This document shows, in pieces, positions 45,201 through 53,293 of a stretch of 64,000 bases of DNA. This stretch comes from Desulfonatronospira thiodismutans ASO3-1 (GTDB taxonomy: Bacteria > Desulfobacterota > Desulfovibrionia > Desulfovibrionales > Desulfonatronovibrionaceae), in contig NZ_ACJN02000002.1 of NCBI RefSeq assembly GCF_000174435.1, forward strand, positions 1 to 64,000. Direction: 5' to 3'. The notes under the pieces were generated by a model, which worked only from the letters and a program-made list of their open reading frames with translations, was not told the DNA's origin and searched no databases. Position 1 is the first letter of the stretch; each line of letters begins with the position of its first letter. The position numbers and the translations under genes were made by a program.

Positions 45201-48157
45201 ACTGTATTGTCACCGCCAAAAGCTTCTACTTTGGCTTCTGTGACTTCTTCTGCATATACCTGACCATTTCCACCTTCCAGGGTAACATTCAGGGTCTCGA
45301 CTTCGCCGTCAATATCTACAACGCCATAATCGCCACCCAGAACGATGTCAGCCAGCTCAATGTCGCCTTCTATCTCTACGTCATTGTGATCACCTGCCAG
45401 GTATATATCTACTTTCTCGGCTTCGCTCCCGTTTTCTTCTGGTGTGTTAACATACAGCTCAAGCTCATTAGAGCCATCACCTTCAGCTGAAACCAGGACG
45501 TGTCCGCCTTCTGTTGTGGTCAGGTCATACTTGTTGTTGCCGGTCTCGTCTGTGATATCGATTAGCAGCTTACTGTGTCCGTCTTCATAAGCATCAGCGT
45601 TGCTCTCAACAATATAGCGATTTGATCCAGCTGCATTATTAACTATCACTTCACGAGTATTTTCGGCAGTAAACTCATCATCAGCCTGGGAACCAGTAAA
45701 AACGATGCGCTCCTGGCCATCAAAATTGATGTCTACACCGCCCTCATTCTCAGAGGCATTGAATGTAGCCGGACGATCATCGCGGAAGATATTATTCAGA
45801 TCTCCGGAAATGTGCAGATGCGCAGAGCCGGTGACGTTGATGGTGGTCAGGGTAGCGTTATACAGGCTGGAGATATTGCCCAGATGGTTGTCTCCGCCCT
45901 GGGAGTCGAAGTTGAAGGTATTGGCATTGTGGGCGATGTTGAAGCCAAGTGCTCCATCAGGCCCTTCTTCAGCAGCATCGCCAGAAGGATTAAAATCGAC
46001 ATTGTGCAGAACAATGTCTATGCCATCACCAGTGTTGTCCCGGCCATAATGCAGGTTCAGGTGGTTGTTGAAACCGCCCTGCAGGTGCAGTTCAGCTGCG
46101 TTACGAATGCCGGATACAGTCAGATTGCCAGCATTGAGATTTTCATCATCAAAAAGACCCTGATAACCGCCTTCGGTAATAGTCAGCTTCTCAAGATCCA
46201 GTGCCCGGGCGAGATCGAGGATGGAGTTCTGGTTGTCGCTTAAGCCATAACCAGGATCCGGAAAATCACCGTCACCATCACGCCCATAATTGAAGTCGTC
46301 TCCAATATTGTCAGCGTCTACATCATCATAAGTATAGATGTTGGGCAGGTTTTCAATGCTTACATGCTGAATGTTCATCATCTGCAGCGGCTGTGCGAAA
46401 TGACCTTTGGCGTCTACTTCCAGGGTATTGTAACCGCCACCGCCGTCAATATAAGCCTGGTGCAACAGATCAAGGCGACCAGCCTCTATCAGGGTATCGT
46501 TGTCACTGGTGTTGCCTTCTTCTATGGTGCCACCATTGTTGGTGTCAGGAGTAAGTACGATGGGCTTAAAGTACTTGCCGCCTTCTACCTTGACCTCATG
46601 GAGGTCTACCATAATGTCTTGATCCGCATCTTCGCCATATTTTGTAATTTCAGCATCAGGATAAAGTTCACTCAGCTTAACCTGAGGCATATATGTTACT
46701 TCTTTTTCGAACAGGCGCGAGTAGCCGTCCTCGTCAAAGAGCAGATTGTGCAGAAAATTAAAAGCCTCAAGCTTCAAGGTCACTTCACCATCTACCACAT
46801 CAGCGCTATCTATATTTAGTACTATTTCATAGTTACCTGTGTAGTCGCCTTCTTTACCCTGAACCTGCTCAACAACTACTGTGCCATCATCTTCGAAGAA
46901 GATTATATTTGAATCGCCTTCCACCACCTGAACATTATCATTCTCTTCTCCGATAGCTCCGGCACCCTGCAGATCGTCCAGTACTCCAGCCTCGGTGATT
47001 GCTTTGATTTGATCAAGAATGGGCTGGAAGCTTTCAATTTTCATTGGCTCCCCGAATCCAAAAATGCCGTCTAAGGCTCCTAGAATACCATCTCCGTCTT
47101 CTCCGCCCAAACTTTGGAACAGGCGAGTCAATGAAATGCCCTTGGGGTCATCGCAGTCGCTGCACAGGGAATACCCCCAGTAAATATGTGTCTCAGTAAT
47201 CGGGTCTACATCGACATATACGTCCTCTTTTTCGCCGATAGCTTCAGTGAGGGTGAACTTCTGGGTAGGAAGTACAGGCTCTACATCATGAGAGTACCAC
47301 TCCGAGATGTCTTGCCCGTCATAGTACTGGTAGCTTATAGGAACACCATCACGTGCCTGATTTAAAGTATAGGTGTAACTGCTCAATGTATCGGCTCTAA
47401 ACCATTTGCCGTTATTCAGCTCGTTATCGCCTATGGTGATTTTGAACCACTCTACATCCTGGGTATAGGTAAACATCTGATCCAGGGTGGTATTTCTATC
47501 AATACTATCAAGAACGCTAACTTTATCTGACTGTTCCTCTGCCTGAATATCTACTGTAGGAAAATCATCAGAGGCGGGAGAGTCACCATTAAACTGTTTG
47601 AAATCAACAGCGTGATTGCTCCAGTCACCTGTAGTTCCATCATCGTAATGGGCCTGAACATAGAGAGAATTGTGATTGGCTGCGATGGAAGATAAATCCA
47701 AGCTTTTAAGATCTTCTACGCTAAACCAGCCACGCCCTAAACCTGATGTAGACTCGACAACTGAACCGTCAATTACATCATTACCATTCATTTCTCCTGT
47801 CCAGAGGCGAACATGAGTTACATCTGTGGAATAATCTATCAGATCTTCAAAGGTGTAACTATCAGCGGAATCATCAGAAGCTGGAGTATTTCCAATTGTC
47901 TGACTTTGCCACTCCTCAGTAGTTCCGTCTTCAAAATGAAACTGGGAATAGAGTTTGTTGTGACCTGAAGGAATATCACTGAGACTGATTTTGTCCAGGT
48001 CGTTGACATTAAACCAGCCACGTCCAAGGCTCATATCTGACTCTACAGCTGAGCCACCGAGAAGATTTTCGCCTTCCATTTCACCTGTCCAAAGGCGAAC
48101 GTGGGTAACCCCCTCCGGAAATTCAAAAAGATCAGAAAAAAATTCATGGGTAGCCAT
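36203..48157 (-). CDS. 3984-aa giant acidic surface protein with N-terminal WTG domains
   Basis: AAGGAGGAAG precedes the ATG. Residues ~1-90 and ~95-190 are WTG domains (VTHVRLWTGEM ... GRGWFNVNDLDKI ... GHNKLY), and a variant follows at ~225-300. A Cys pair (YSLCSDCDD) near 335 is rare for these proteins. The bulk (~400-3700) is a long beta-rich solenoid. A motif of the type ELTLTADQ[IL] recurs at least nine times, often before ISGEGKLNVTG-like strands. The last ~140 residues (DSLDFSDLGL, GFFELEGDTYIYGNLGDEDT, DLMVKLVGVDGDDLDVENGS) resemble the C-termini of type I-secreted S-layer and RTX proteins. It is extremely rich in Asp and Glu. No signal peptide. I take it for a type I-secreted adhesin or S-layer-like protein; the function is inferred. 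Confidence 0.85.
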   Translation of the reverse strand: MATHEFFSDLFEFPEGVTHVRLWTGEMEGENLLGGSAVESDMSLGRGWFNVNDLDKISLSDIPSGHNKLYSQFHFEDGTTEEWQSQTIGNTPASDDSADSYTFEDLIDYSTDVTHVRLWTGEMNGNDVIDGSVVESTSGLGRGWFSVEDLKSLDLSSIAANHNSLYVQAHYDDGTTGDWSNHAVDFKQFNGDSPASDDFPTVDIQAEEQSDKVSVLDSIDRNTTLDQMFTYTQDVEWFKITIGDNELNNGKWFRADTLSSYTYTLNQARDGVPISYQYYDGQDISEWYSHDVEPVLPTQKFTLTEAIGEKEDVYVDVDPITETHIYWGYSLCSDCDDPKGISLTRLFQSLGGEDGDGILGALDGIFGFGEPMKIESFQPILDQIKAITEAGVLDDLQGAGAIGEENDNVQVVEGDSNIIFFEDDGTVVVEQVQGKEGDYTGNYEIVLNIDSADVVDGEVTLKLEAFNFLHNLLFDEDGYSRLFEKEVTYMPQVKLSELYPDAEITKYGEDADQDIMVDLHEVKVEGGKYFKPIVLTPDTNNGGTIEEGNTSDNDTLIEAGRLDLLHQAYIDGGGGYNTLEVDAKGHFAQPLQMMNIQHVSIENLPNIYTYDDVDADNIGDDFNYGRDGDGDFPDPGYGLSDNQNSILDLARALDLEKLTITEGGYQGLFDDENLNAGNLTVSGIRNAAELHLQGGFNNHLNLHYGRDNTGDGIDIVLHNVDFNPSGDAAEEGPDGALGFNIAHNANTFNFDSQGGDNHLGNISSLYNATLTTINVTGSAHLHISGDLNNIFRDDRPATFNASENEGGVDINFDGQERIVFTGSQADDEFTAENTREVIVNNAAGSNRYIVESNADAYEDGHSKLLIDITDETGNNKYDLTTTEGGHVLVSAEGDGSNELELYVNTPEENGSEAEKVDIYLAGDHNDVEIEGDIELADIVLGGDYGVVDIDGEVETLNVTLEGGNGQVYAEEVTEAKVEAFGGDNTVDLYGEDISVSLAGDGNNVFLNGSYESDGLGYGEFTNGALINIEFTEDGSNDVILGHPDDDREGGDAGVTALEGSSITGDDVALTVLEASDLRAAELDGINSVVMNDELTLTVEQFLEIGPEGFEAYREVFGAEQTLNLIVKDDTDLSGVDLSSLRDFNFHVGGEVAQASGIELNFLITKGAELTLTAEQLHYHVDEIESEKDTVGNDLLGSVKIVGAGPTFDPYTGFESDYDFGGSLSSDFDGSGNVTVIRDGDFERPGVSDTEDTLTLVSDEVSPISEDFTTLAQTLEIVGDQDMVFDDGAVVNMTTNAKDGFTLDFSGLQGNMEGLTLAEIGGTRTIKEIIGNSSDTRIDLELDGNVGDEDDPLVTSGVETYVVTDMDGKDRFVFTSEVTRDVETLGLSGNYEQYLVYHNVERGVDFLMEVDLDKYDGYSVGTLIGNYARSGADAVVNVELAEGVDLPQGEVMKVAGIMLNNGDNATVNVTGGDTVIEGLVGLNEEIFEDFREFHPDNLAGLTDVTFTSDNDVTLNVYHFNSMLESLDASDVDGDMTLVIGKEFRGVELGAVNFSETDLTGIDKVVLEEGTELTLTADQIVDITVDDISGEGKLNVTGLSDQEIDLSAIDVDNIGTVTIADGDVITLNENTNLGRPEEVEIEAKESDTILEMTQEQFLQLKYAAEDEGYDMARVHSDNAERDPSTGRYYTSTLVLTSLSNDFGGDPLDLGGVETDKLVMQLDNFQGEEGTKIINFGDGMDADDRPDVRFELSGDNDITNVEEDNLYAPQNLEIHFASDGEFAVTADQLQAFTEAGAEFSTAEDVSATINIADYEDQVFYADLSEIYESGIVMDAPGVWVWDSTEEVEDGEEISVLNIFSDGLDYTEVAEIDPTHLNGAEDYDKLVITGDQDLSIVEPINFLGEDFTLDFSGLESKLGWDADDDRGASYVTISNFENVAEVIGNEEYTRLNVELKGDVAEAGMENGLKSSGVHTYVMTDLSEEDNDGVSHNFYVCDLTKDLQTLGLQKNGGDTIHFQQVNWGVNFLMEGDGAENWNDLPKADGNPNQSNIGTLKADFFHEGAPAVVNINNQGQELGVTSEDEARALVVDGIEMNNAKSLDVNVEDGNAQIGSIFGVNEGVDIGEDDFAGLEDVTFSSDYDVTLDVHHYNSVLKSIDASDVDGYMTLVVQDADEAPGVDFSSTELTDIDAIVMEDGSDLTLTMDQIQAIEPQNITVQDEDDDEATLNVADFSDEQVDFSDMGVGEGVNIGTVTILEGYVGALDTDTVLTGVDKLVIPEDSELTISGQQLLELFKSGAAVEGDGALNIEGITQDQLDEAVDALDNDAELNIGDDITPGTITFDGDVSIPEDLGLSNLDVGDGSFTIVLSDGQTIGIENFDLADGLKIEGEEGATDKPLVWFKFIEQPDFEDTIDVGHYHLVDLKIRDELINNFSDSQAIEDLLENLENASILNIESVPPEEIPYARFRDVVVEPDAVPDGLTFSAGKYDGADGENVEEVREVVLTLQADGEDAATVNGPVVINDGVHRDQYTMLTINTEDISGAQALTGDPVVIAGNIETDGDKSGEEGDLLDITINAVDVDLEIEGQIVFSAENVDEATATLTLTGDANVDIKGLDTTDSAIDHLVIDTDDYTGTLNIPGGSDSLEMANTETLTFTGGEEEASIVLDTVDGGDDLEEIDASDYAGDLDLGEVKNINSEDFTFTAGTGQTEMELNGNELDGVWSFDFSDAAENSVFEIGANAWIAGSVLNIDLGDETVLRISEDTDWTVLNRLDIDQNQEIDLNGAELTLTAAQADGLNIGGSGTVNIQDLGEAETDLSGIADNIAGEATLDSDVVELHEDTDLGDFTVVLGRLDDFSQVIGFATEEQADGREVIVLKDNGDPVGDSNAIAWLFDTITDKPIDASGYSGDIKRLFVRDELVTDDPEVEGYWEGLNRGIEIINIQYTGDLEETLDVVRPVDRIFEVAGFTQLESGLDLLEGEDKQFYKNVDVQMGGSVEIEDLTLNSFIDPTEVRNPEEAVFETLTITSGKFDTGRVFDRFDNVFAPEDWAAGGFDDDDNPLGEDGNPLVLPGANTIGNISSGDGLNLLNVVLETTPIAKDEDGDVVDPVPLYVGDITFDRAEDDDDNASLTISGSEDAEVFIDRLVLTDDSLTNEVSDDVYEVVFDIDGTGYLGKYDDEEEEIITDTVIEMDAAEEGATAILNTDMANVAYVKSIELGDNIEEYEIYNTDAHLHVIGGSAALTGDNLESLTIEGNVTIGSPDWDSVQTVNDDFYNVGADQAYGIDAGNLTEVTVGDAEESRLFFENINSEEFNLSGDGNVEVVLLDVELDADGEWTFQDTGEVRITGSTDLSNGGDLTIEGDLLVDGEVDLTDLDSFEGSQDKLTINYASVLTADREILNQFSEYETSGPVEDEDVEEGKLRQVDDEITARDGIGHYILDTDEVDDDITFDFDGQNPNLTREGDDDHVVTLTGLSGFLSETTWTGFEEDNDVLQVSSDIILTEVNEGDDFGGITILDIPEGETRVTMTADQHDELDEVTGEGELTIEIVGGVDTEGLEGVHRYILDKGEENVFTVADYNQTVEAGNEGDILNANTGADTFVLGDGEDTVVYDDAEQSLVVESLGEVERVSPGADQQAQITQLTFLTDPEVDWDEQNDWEYTFNIIAGEDSGVNDVTVPVTLVDPSDRAAVVAQIRDELNNDGDFSADYEAETTAAQGQLRIIGREEGEDQTFTVDLEIKNDLNEEQDNEDYIQNPGEEGEDVGEEIQSAADEEGGSIVISIDDDAAEKINGLNFQINEDDGEGFQRVDDYLPGFFENVDDVEKLYLELIADHNWDDGVSPFDQTIDFEDAYDEDEGELTLTLEDVGHSIEMADGYDAPFAFYYNDKVKGFEEGDSLDFSDLGLTEDNWLDEAIEIGDVESPYEAAHIAATELEDDDDKMFGFFELEGDTYIYGNLGDEDTVSSDDLMVKLVGVDGDDLDVENGSLVWNG

Positions 48158-48630
48158 ACCTAGCTTCCTCCTTGCTAAGGTTACAAAATCGAATTTATAT
48201 ATTTAACAGACTTAAAGACTTAAGAGCTTGCGAGTTAAGTGTTTTTGAAAAGTCAAATAGATACGGCCTTAATATTGATCACTTGAGAACTGAAATTAAA
48301 GTTAATTGTTAACATATTAAAACAATCCTTATGATTGCAGGCAGTTGGACCTAAAACAAATCTGGACAGTTGTGATGTCGAAACATGCGATAGAACCTGA
48401 ACCTTGTGCGATAATTTTTTTGACTATAAACTTGGGCAGAACAATTACCTATTTATAAAATTAGCTTTAATATTGCAATACAAAATGGTTACCCGGTAAG
48501 TAGCCAAAATCATTGAATCTTAACCTGATAAATAATTCAACTAACCTGAAGTGATCAGATGTTTAAACAATCAATTAACCTGGAAAGGCTTGCCATGTCA
48601 ACCTTTAATTACCTCACTCAAGTAAAAAAA
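48158..48630. other. AT-rich upstream region of the giant gene
   Basis: There is no gene in these ~470 bp. The high AT content fits a promoter and leader region for the minus-strand giant gene. I see no specific operator. Confidence 0.5.
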
Positions 48631-48678
48631 GCGTGGACGCGGAGCGTCCGGAAGATATTCCCACGCAGAGCGTGGGAA
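48631..48678. repeat. REP hairpins
   Basis: GGACGCGGAGCGTCC (near 48635) is followed by the REP with arms TTCCCACGC/GCGTGGGAA (48658-48678). Same family as at 9341, 15520 and 34398. Confidence 0.75.
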
Positions 48679-48900
48679 CAATAAATCAATAAAAATGAGC
48701 TTTGGGCCTGGCTTTCCGCCTGTCCCGTTTTACCCGGTTAAACACGGCTATGCCGTAGACCAGAGGTCTGTTTAACTGGGTGAATTGCTCTCAGAGCAAG
48801 CCCGAAGGGCATTAAACCGGGAGTCAGGGAGTCAGGACAAAATGTTTTTTTTCTTTATCCATCTATTAACCCTGGTAATCCTTCAAATATCTCTTTTCTT
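48679..48900. other. gene-free stretch
   Basis: No gene supported. ACCCGGTTAAACA (near 48733) and TGTTTAACTGGGT (48769-48781) form an imperfect inverted repeat. Confidence 0.5.
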
Positions 48901-49035
48901 AACCATTCAGGGGATGCCGGAATCATGCCTCTGGAGTGACTGGGGACAGTCCCCGCACTTATTTTTCTGATAAATAATTTTCAGATGTAAGATTTAGAAA
49001 AATAAGTGCGAGACAGGCCGCAGGCCTGGGGACAA
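48901..49035. repeat. long palindrome with GGGGACAGTCCCC core
   Basis: AACCATTCAGGGG (48901-48913) and ACTGGGGACAGTCCCC (48939-48954) match the left side of the palindrome at 9341-9547. A perfect 15-bp inverted repeat CGCACTTATTTTTCT/AGAAAAATAAGTGCG spans 48954-49010. GCCTGGGGACA (49024-49034) closes it. It is a RAYT-type REP or MITE-like element between two surface-protein genes. Confidence 0.75.
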
Positions 49036-49075
49036 CAACTACAACTGAGTATCTTTCAGGATGCTTACGAAAGAG

Positions 49076-52000
49076 TTATGCAGCAAGGACCTCCTGGAGG
49101 ATATACTGCTCGATACCCATGGCCTCGACTGTTGCACTTTCCTCCACCACAAACCTGACATCCTCGATATCCTCGATTGACCATACAAAGGGAGGGTCCT
49201 GGGAGTCAACACGGGTACCGTCGATCTGCAACCATTGCTCTGGGTCACCTGGAGAGTTAATAAAATTAATCAGAGCCCCTTCATCACTGTCCTGGATACT
49301 GTCAGCCTCAAATTCCTGAGTACTGCTCCAGTTGTTGTCTTCATCGAGCAAAAGAATATAATCTCCCTCATCATGGCTGTAATCCCCTATGTTGACCTGA
49401 CCGAAATCTGCCTGCGCCCGGTCCGGACTGGAGCCAAATTCAAGCACGTAAAAATCCCGCATGCCTGGATCACCGTAAATGGTCTCCTGCCGCTCAGGAT
49501 CACTTTCTATCTCGACCACATTGAACACAGCTTCTTCCATTTCCAGATCTATCTGCTTGTCGTCACCGTCAACTTCAAAGCTTCCTTCATAGTAGTCATA
49601 ACCGGGCAGTCTCGCGGTAAAATTATATTGACCGTCAGTTATTTTCTGCTCTGCATAACCATGCTCATCAGTTACGACCTGATAGCTGTCTGAATTTTCA
49701 ATCACAAGGTTTACATTTTCGAGGGATTCATCATTATCATCGGTAATGTTGAATGAGACAGTGTGTTGTTCAGGATACAGAATGTTTCTGATATATTCTT
49801 CCATACCTGATTGCTGAACAACCTCCGTATGTTCAACTTCTATATGCACATCCTTAATGTCATCAAGATAGGACCAGGGGACCCTTTCATCCAGCTCAGC
49901 ATCTTCAATAAATATTTGATTCGAAAAAGGCGGTACCAGAGAAAAGCTGATCTCGACACCATCATCACGACTGGATAAAATATCATAATCATTAAAGTCA
50001 CTGGAAGCGTTCCAGATATTTTCCTGGTCTAAGAACAAGATGAGATCATCTGGCTGGTAGTTTTCAATAAGAACATCTCCAAAATCCGCCAGGGGACCAT
50101 CCTGGGAAGAATCGAATTCGAATACAAAGGCATTCTGACTTTCTGTATCACCAGCAAGAGTCTGCTCATCTACACCACTTTCAGCCTGCAGTATATTGAC
50201 AGGCCGCTCAAATACATTCAACAAGGCATTGCTGGTGGCATCCTCTGTATCCAGACCGAGGGTATACTCGCCAGTATCAAGCATATCGCCTTGCACATCG
50301 GAAGAATCCAGCTCAAAAGCAAACTCAGCGGATTCTCCACCTTCAAGAGTCATCTCAAAGCTTTCCAGCTCGATATCATCAAGGTAGAGCATGACCTGCC
50401 TGTTTGCCTGTACATCGCCGGTATTGTGGATATCCGCTGATATTGCCACTGTCTGACCACGTGCAACTTCAACGTCCACAAAGTCCATTATATCAAAATA
50501 AGGCTCAGCAAGTACAGTGAAATCACGTTCCTGACTGTCCTGATCAGTACTAAGGGCCAGCTGATAATCTCCTGGCTGCAGTTCAAGATCCGAGGTATCC
50601 AGGTTGTATGCAAACTCCTTTGAGTCGCCTCCACCCAGCATCATCTCCTGGCTTGCGATCTGGTCACCGTCAAGTTCAAGAATGATATCCTGGGTGTCCT
50701 GGAGCTCACCAGTATTCAATATGTCGGCGGTAACCTCCAGAATGTCTCCTTCCAGGACAGGATCAAGCTCAAAGCTCTGGACAACGAAACGGGCAGACTC
50801 AGGTACCCTGACCTCACTGGAATCTAGCTCTTCTGAAAGTTCTGAATCCTCATAAATGCCTACTGTTAAAGTTTCTTTTGCCATCAAGGGCTCAAAAAGT
50901 TCAAAGCTGAAGGTCTCGCTTTCTAAGTCCTCATCTATCCTTTTCTCATCAGATAGTACCTGTCCGGCATCGTCTGTCACTGCAACAAATACATCGCCCT
51001 GAAATTCATGAATATTGTCCACTGTAAAGACTGCTGTCACTTCCTGGCTGCCCTCGAAAACAGGGTCTACCGCCTCCACTGATGCCCATGCCTGGTCCGG
51101 GTCACGGACTAAAAGTGCGCTGGGCACTGTTATTTGCTCATCTTCAGTGCTGAGTTGGAAATCATAACTGCCCTGTGTCAAATCCTCAATGCCCGATATT
51201 TCAAAATGAGCCGTTTTCGTCTCTCCGGCCTGTAAATTAAAATCCTCCAGCACTTCAACGAGATCATCCTGGTCTTCCCGGACAATGACAAGCTCAATGT
51301 CTTGTTTACCGGACACCTCTCCAGAGTTGGATACATCAAAAGAAAAGTCGGCCTGTTGTTGCCCCTCTTTTATCACCAGGTCCTTTATGGAATCCTCATC
51401 TATTGAAAAATAAGCCGGGGCAAGAATATTAAGGTGATCACCAAATTTTTTTTCGTCGTTATCAGTTATAACCAGCAGATCGTAGCTTCCCGCCTCAAGG
51501 CCATGCAAGTCCAGTCCGGTGAACTGAACTTCGCCGGCCTCTTGCCCTGCCAGTTCCAGGGGTTCATCAGACGGGAATTCAAGCTCCTCTCCATCTGGGT
51601 CGACAACAAGGAGTATGTCCTGTGAACCAGGCAGATCCCCGGTGTTTTTAATATCAACAGAAACAGAGGCATGCTCTCCCTGAACAACATCAGGAGCATC
51701 CACCTCCTGGACACTGAAAAAAGCCGGTGCAGGATCCAGGACCTCAAAATCAAATTCTGCGTTCAAACTGTCGGCATTGAGGGCGTCCACAGTTACAGAA
51801 GCGGTGTATTCACCTTCAATGGCATCATCCCAGGTCTCAAACTCAAAATTATAAGAGTCTTCCTGTATCTGAAAGGAAGCAGACACTTCATCAGAATGGA
51901 CTGTCTGGCCCTGCCCATTGTATACAGTAAGTTCAGCCCACAGCTCTACTGTTTCAACCCCGTCTGTTTCAAAGACCTGAGAAGAAAAGGTAATATCATC

Positions 52001-52942
52001 ACCAACTTCAGGGCTTTCAGGACTGATTAAAACAGCATCTTCAGCAAAGCCGAGCTCTGCCGGCCTGTCAGTAACCAGCCACTTCACCTGTTCGTTTTCC
52101 TGAAAATCGCCAGCATAATAAGGTACAACGCTTATCTCTTTGCCAGCATCCGCTCGAGGGAGTATCTCTTCATCAAGGCGATCACCCCGGACCCAGCCAT
52201 GGCCCACCTGGGTGTCAAGAGGTTCACCGCCTGCTGTCACCTGAAACCAGATAGAGTCAGCTTCAAAGCCGGTGGGAGAAATAAAACTGAACAAGTCGTT
52301 TAAAGAAGTGTCCTGGGTCAGATAATATCTGTCAATAAAGAATTCAAACTCCTGCTCCCTGGCTACATTCCATGACTTTTTCTCCTGAGTCTGAATATCT
52401 CCGGCATAATAAGGAAGAACCGAGATCTCGCTCCCGGCGGCCTGAGCCGGGAAAAGCTCTTCGTCCAAGTGATCGCCCCGAACCCAGCCACGACCCAGCC
52501 GGGTATCAAGATGTTCGCCGTCTACAGTCACCTGAAACCAGATCTGGTCCTCTGGAATGACGGCTTCATAGCTGAACATGTCACTTAAAGGAGTATCTTC
52601 GCCTACAACATTTGTCTCTTCCTGCAATTCTATTGAAATCTCTGAAGGAAAGGGTACGTCATCTCTTTTTGCCCAGTCACCGACTTCAGTAGAATAATTG
52701 CGTACATAAAGGGTGTTGTGCTCCAGCTGATTAATACCTACAGACATGTTGTCCAGCTCTTCGACCGGAATCCAGGGTGAACCATCCGCAGCTCTCAAGG
52801 TAAATCCCTTCTTTACTTCACCATCTTCAATCAAACCTGTCCATAACTGATAATGTGTAGCTTCAGGGTCAGTATCCTGGAAAAGTTCAGAAAAAGGCAG
52901 ACCTAACTCAACCTGACCTACAGGTGGAAAAATGATGGACAT
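49076..52942 (-). CDS. surface protein with WTG domains and CARDB-like repeats (1288 aa)
   Basis: The ATG at 52942 has GAGGAG six bases upstream; a TTG two codons earlier is less likely. Residues ~1-95 are a WTG domain (THYQLWTGLIEDGEV ... EHNTLYVRNY), and ~105-190 and ~195-275 are the shorter variant (WFQVTV ... GRGWVRGDHL). About six CARDB/Ig-like beta-sandwiches follow (~285-940), with recurring ADIxNTGExQ and LxxGGxSxEFAYxLDxSD. Two similar domains with ADFG and ILFLDQENIW or ILLLDEDNNW (~960-1080 and ~1165-1270) flank a carboxypeptidase-regulatory-like domain (~1105-1160). The tail is VEAMGIEQYILQEVLAA. Acidic, no Cys-rich motif, no signal peptide. Probably an extended adhesin or stalk; the function is inferred. 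Confidence 0.85.
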   Translation of the reverse strand: MSIIFPPVGQVELGLPFSELFQDTDPEATHYQLWTGLIEDGEVKKGFTLRAADGSPWIPVEELDNMSVGINQLEHNTLYVRNYSTEVGDWAKRDDVPFPSEISIELQEETNVVGEDTPLSDMFSYEAVIPEDQIWFQVTVDGEHLDTRLGRGWVRGDHLDEELFPAQAAGSEISVLPYYAGDIQTQEKKSWNVAREQEFEFFIDRYYLTQDTSLNDLFSFISPTGFEADSIWFQVTAGGEPLDTQVGHGWVRGDRLDEEILPRADAGKEISVVPYYAGDFQENEQVKWLVTDRPAELGFAEDAVLISPESPEVGDDITFSSQVFETDGVETVELWAELTVYNGQGQTVHSDEVSASFQIQEDSYNFEFETWDDAIEGEYTASVTVDALNADSLNAEFDFEVLDPAPAFFSVQEVDAPDVVQGEHASVSVDIKNTGDLPGSQDILLVVDPDGEELEFPSDEPLELAGQEAGEVQFTGLDLHGLEAGSYDLLVITDNDEKKFGDHLNILAPAYFSIDEDSIKDLVIKEGQQQADFSFDVSNSGEVSGKQDIELVIVREDQDDLVEVLEDFNLQAGETKTAHFEISGIEDLTQGSYDFQLSTEDEQITVPSALLVRDPDQAWASVEAVDPVFEGSQEVTAVFTVDNIHEFQGDVFVAVTDDAGQVLSDEKRIDEDLESETFSFELFEPLMAKETLTVGIYEDSELSEELDSSEVRVPESARFVVQSFELDPVLEGDILEVTADILNTGELQDTQDIILELDGDQIASQEMMLGGGDSKEFAYNLDTSDLELQPGDYQLALSTDQDSQERDFTVLAEPYFDIMDFVDVEVARGQTVAISADIHNTGDVQANRQVMLYLDDIELESFEMTLEGGESAEFAFELDSSDVQGDMLDTGEYTLGLDTEDATSNALLNVFERPVNILQAESGVDEQTLAGDTESQNAFVFEFDSSQDGPLADFGDVLIENYQPDDLILFLDQENIWNASSDFNDYDILSSRDDGVEISFSLVPPFSNQIFIEDAELDERVPWSYLDDIKDVHIEVEHTEVVQQSGMEEYIRNILYPEQHTVSFNITDDNDESLENVNLVIENSDSYQVVTDEHGYAEQKITDGQYNFTARLPGYDYYEGSFEVDGDDKQIDLEMEEAVFNVVEIESDPERQETIYGDPGMRDFYVLEFGSSPDRAQADFGQVNIGDYSHDEGDYILLLDEDNNWSSTQEFEADSIQDSDEGALINFINSPGDPEQWLQIDGTRVDSQDPPFVWSIEDIEDVRFVVEESATVEAMGIEQYILQEVLAA

Positions 52943-53293
52943 ATACAACTCCTCTATCTGTTAATTGTTATCTGGACTTGCTACATGAAACCCAAGGACA
53001 TACTTTCCAGGCAGGATAAGTTTAAGCTATCAGTTATCAGTTGTTGGTTGCAAGCAAAAAATTATCAGTTATCAGTAAATAGTCAAAGAAATAAAACCTT
53101 ATGATCTCAAATATTTATATCGTAAACACATCGGGACTTTAAAACAATATAGAAAAAACGTAATAAATTCAGAGTATTGTGCGAGAGATTTTGACTGTCC
53201 TGATAAAGCAACAGCGAAAATTTCAAATTAACTGAAGAGAAAAGCTTCATGATTCCGCCTGTTCGTTGCCGGGCCGCCAGGATAAAGCAGCTT
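52943..53293. other. gene-free stretch
   Basis: No gene is supported. TATCAGTTATCAGT occurs twice (near 53028 and 53064), a short direct repeat. A 75-aa minus ORF at 53107-53334 overlaps the protease gene and lacks coding character. Confidence 0.5.
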
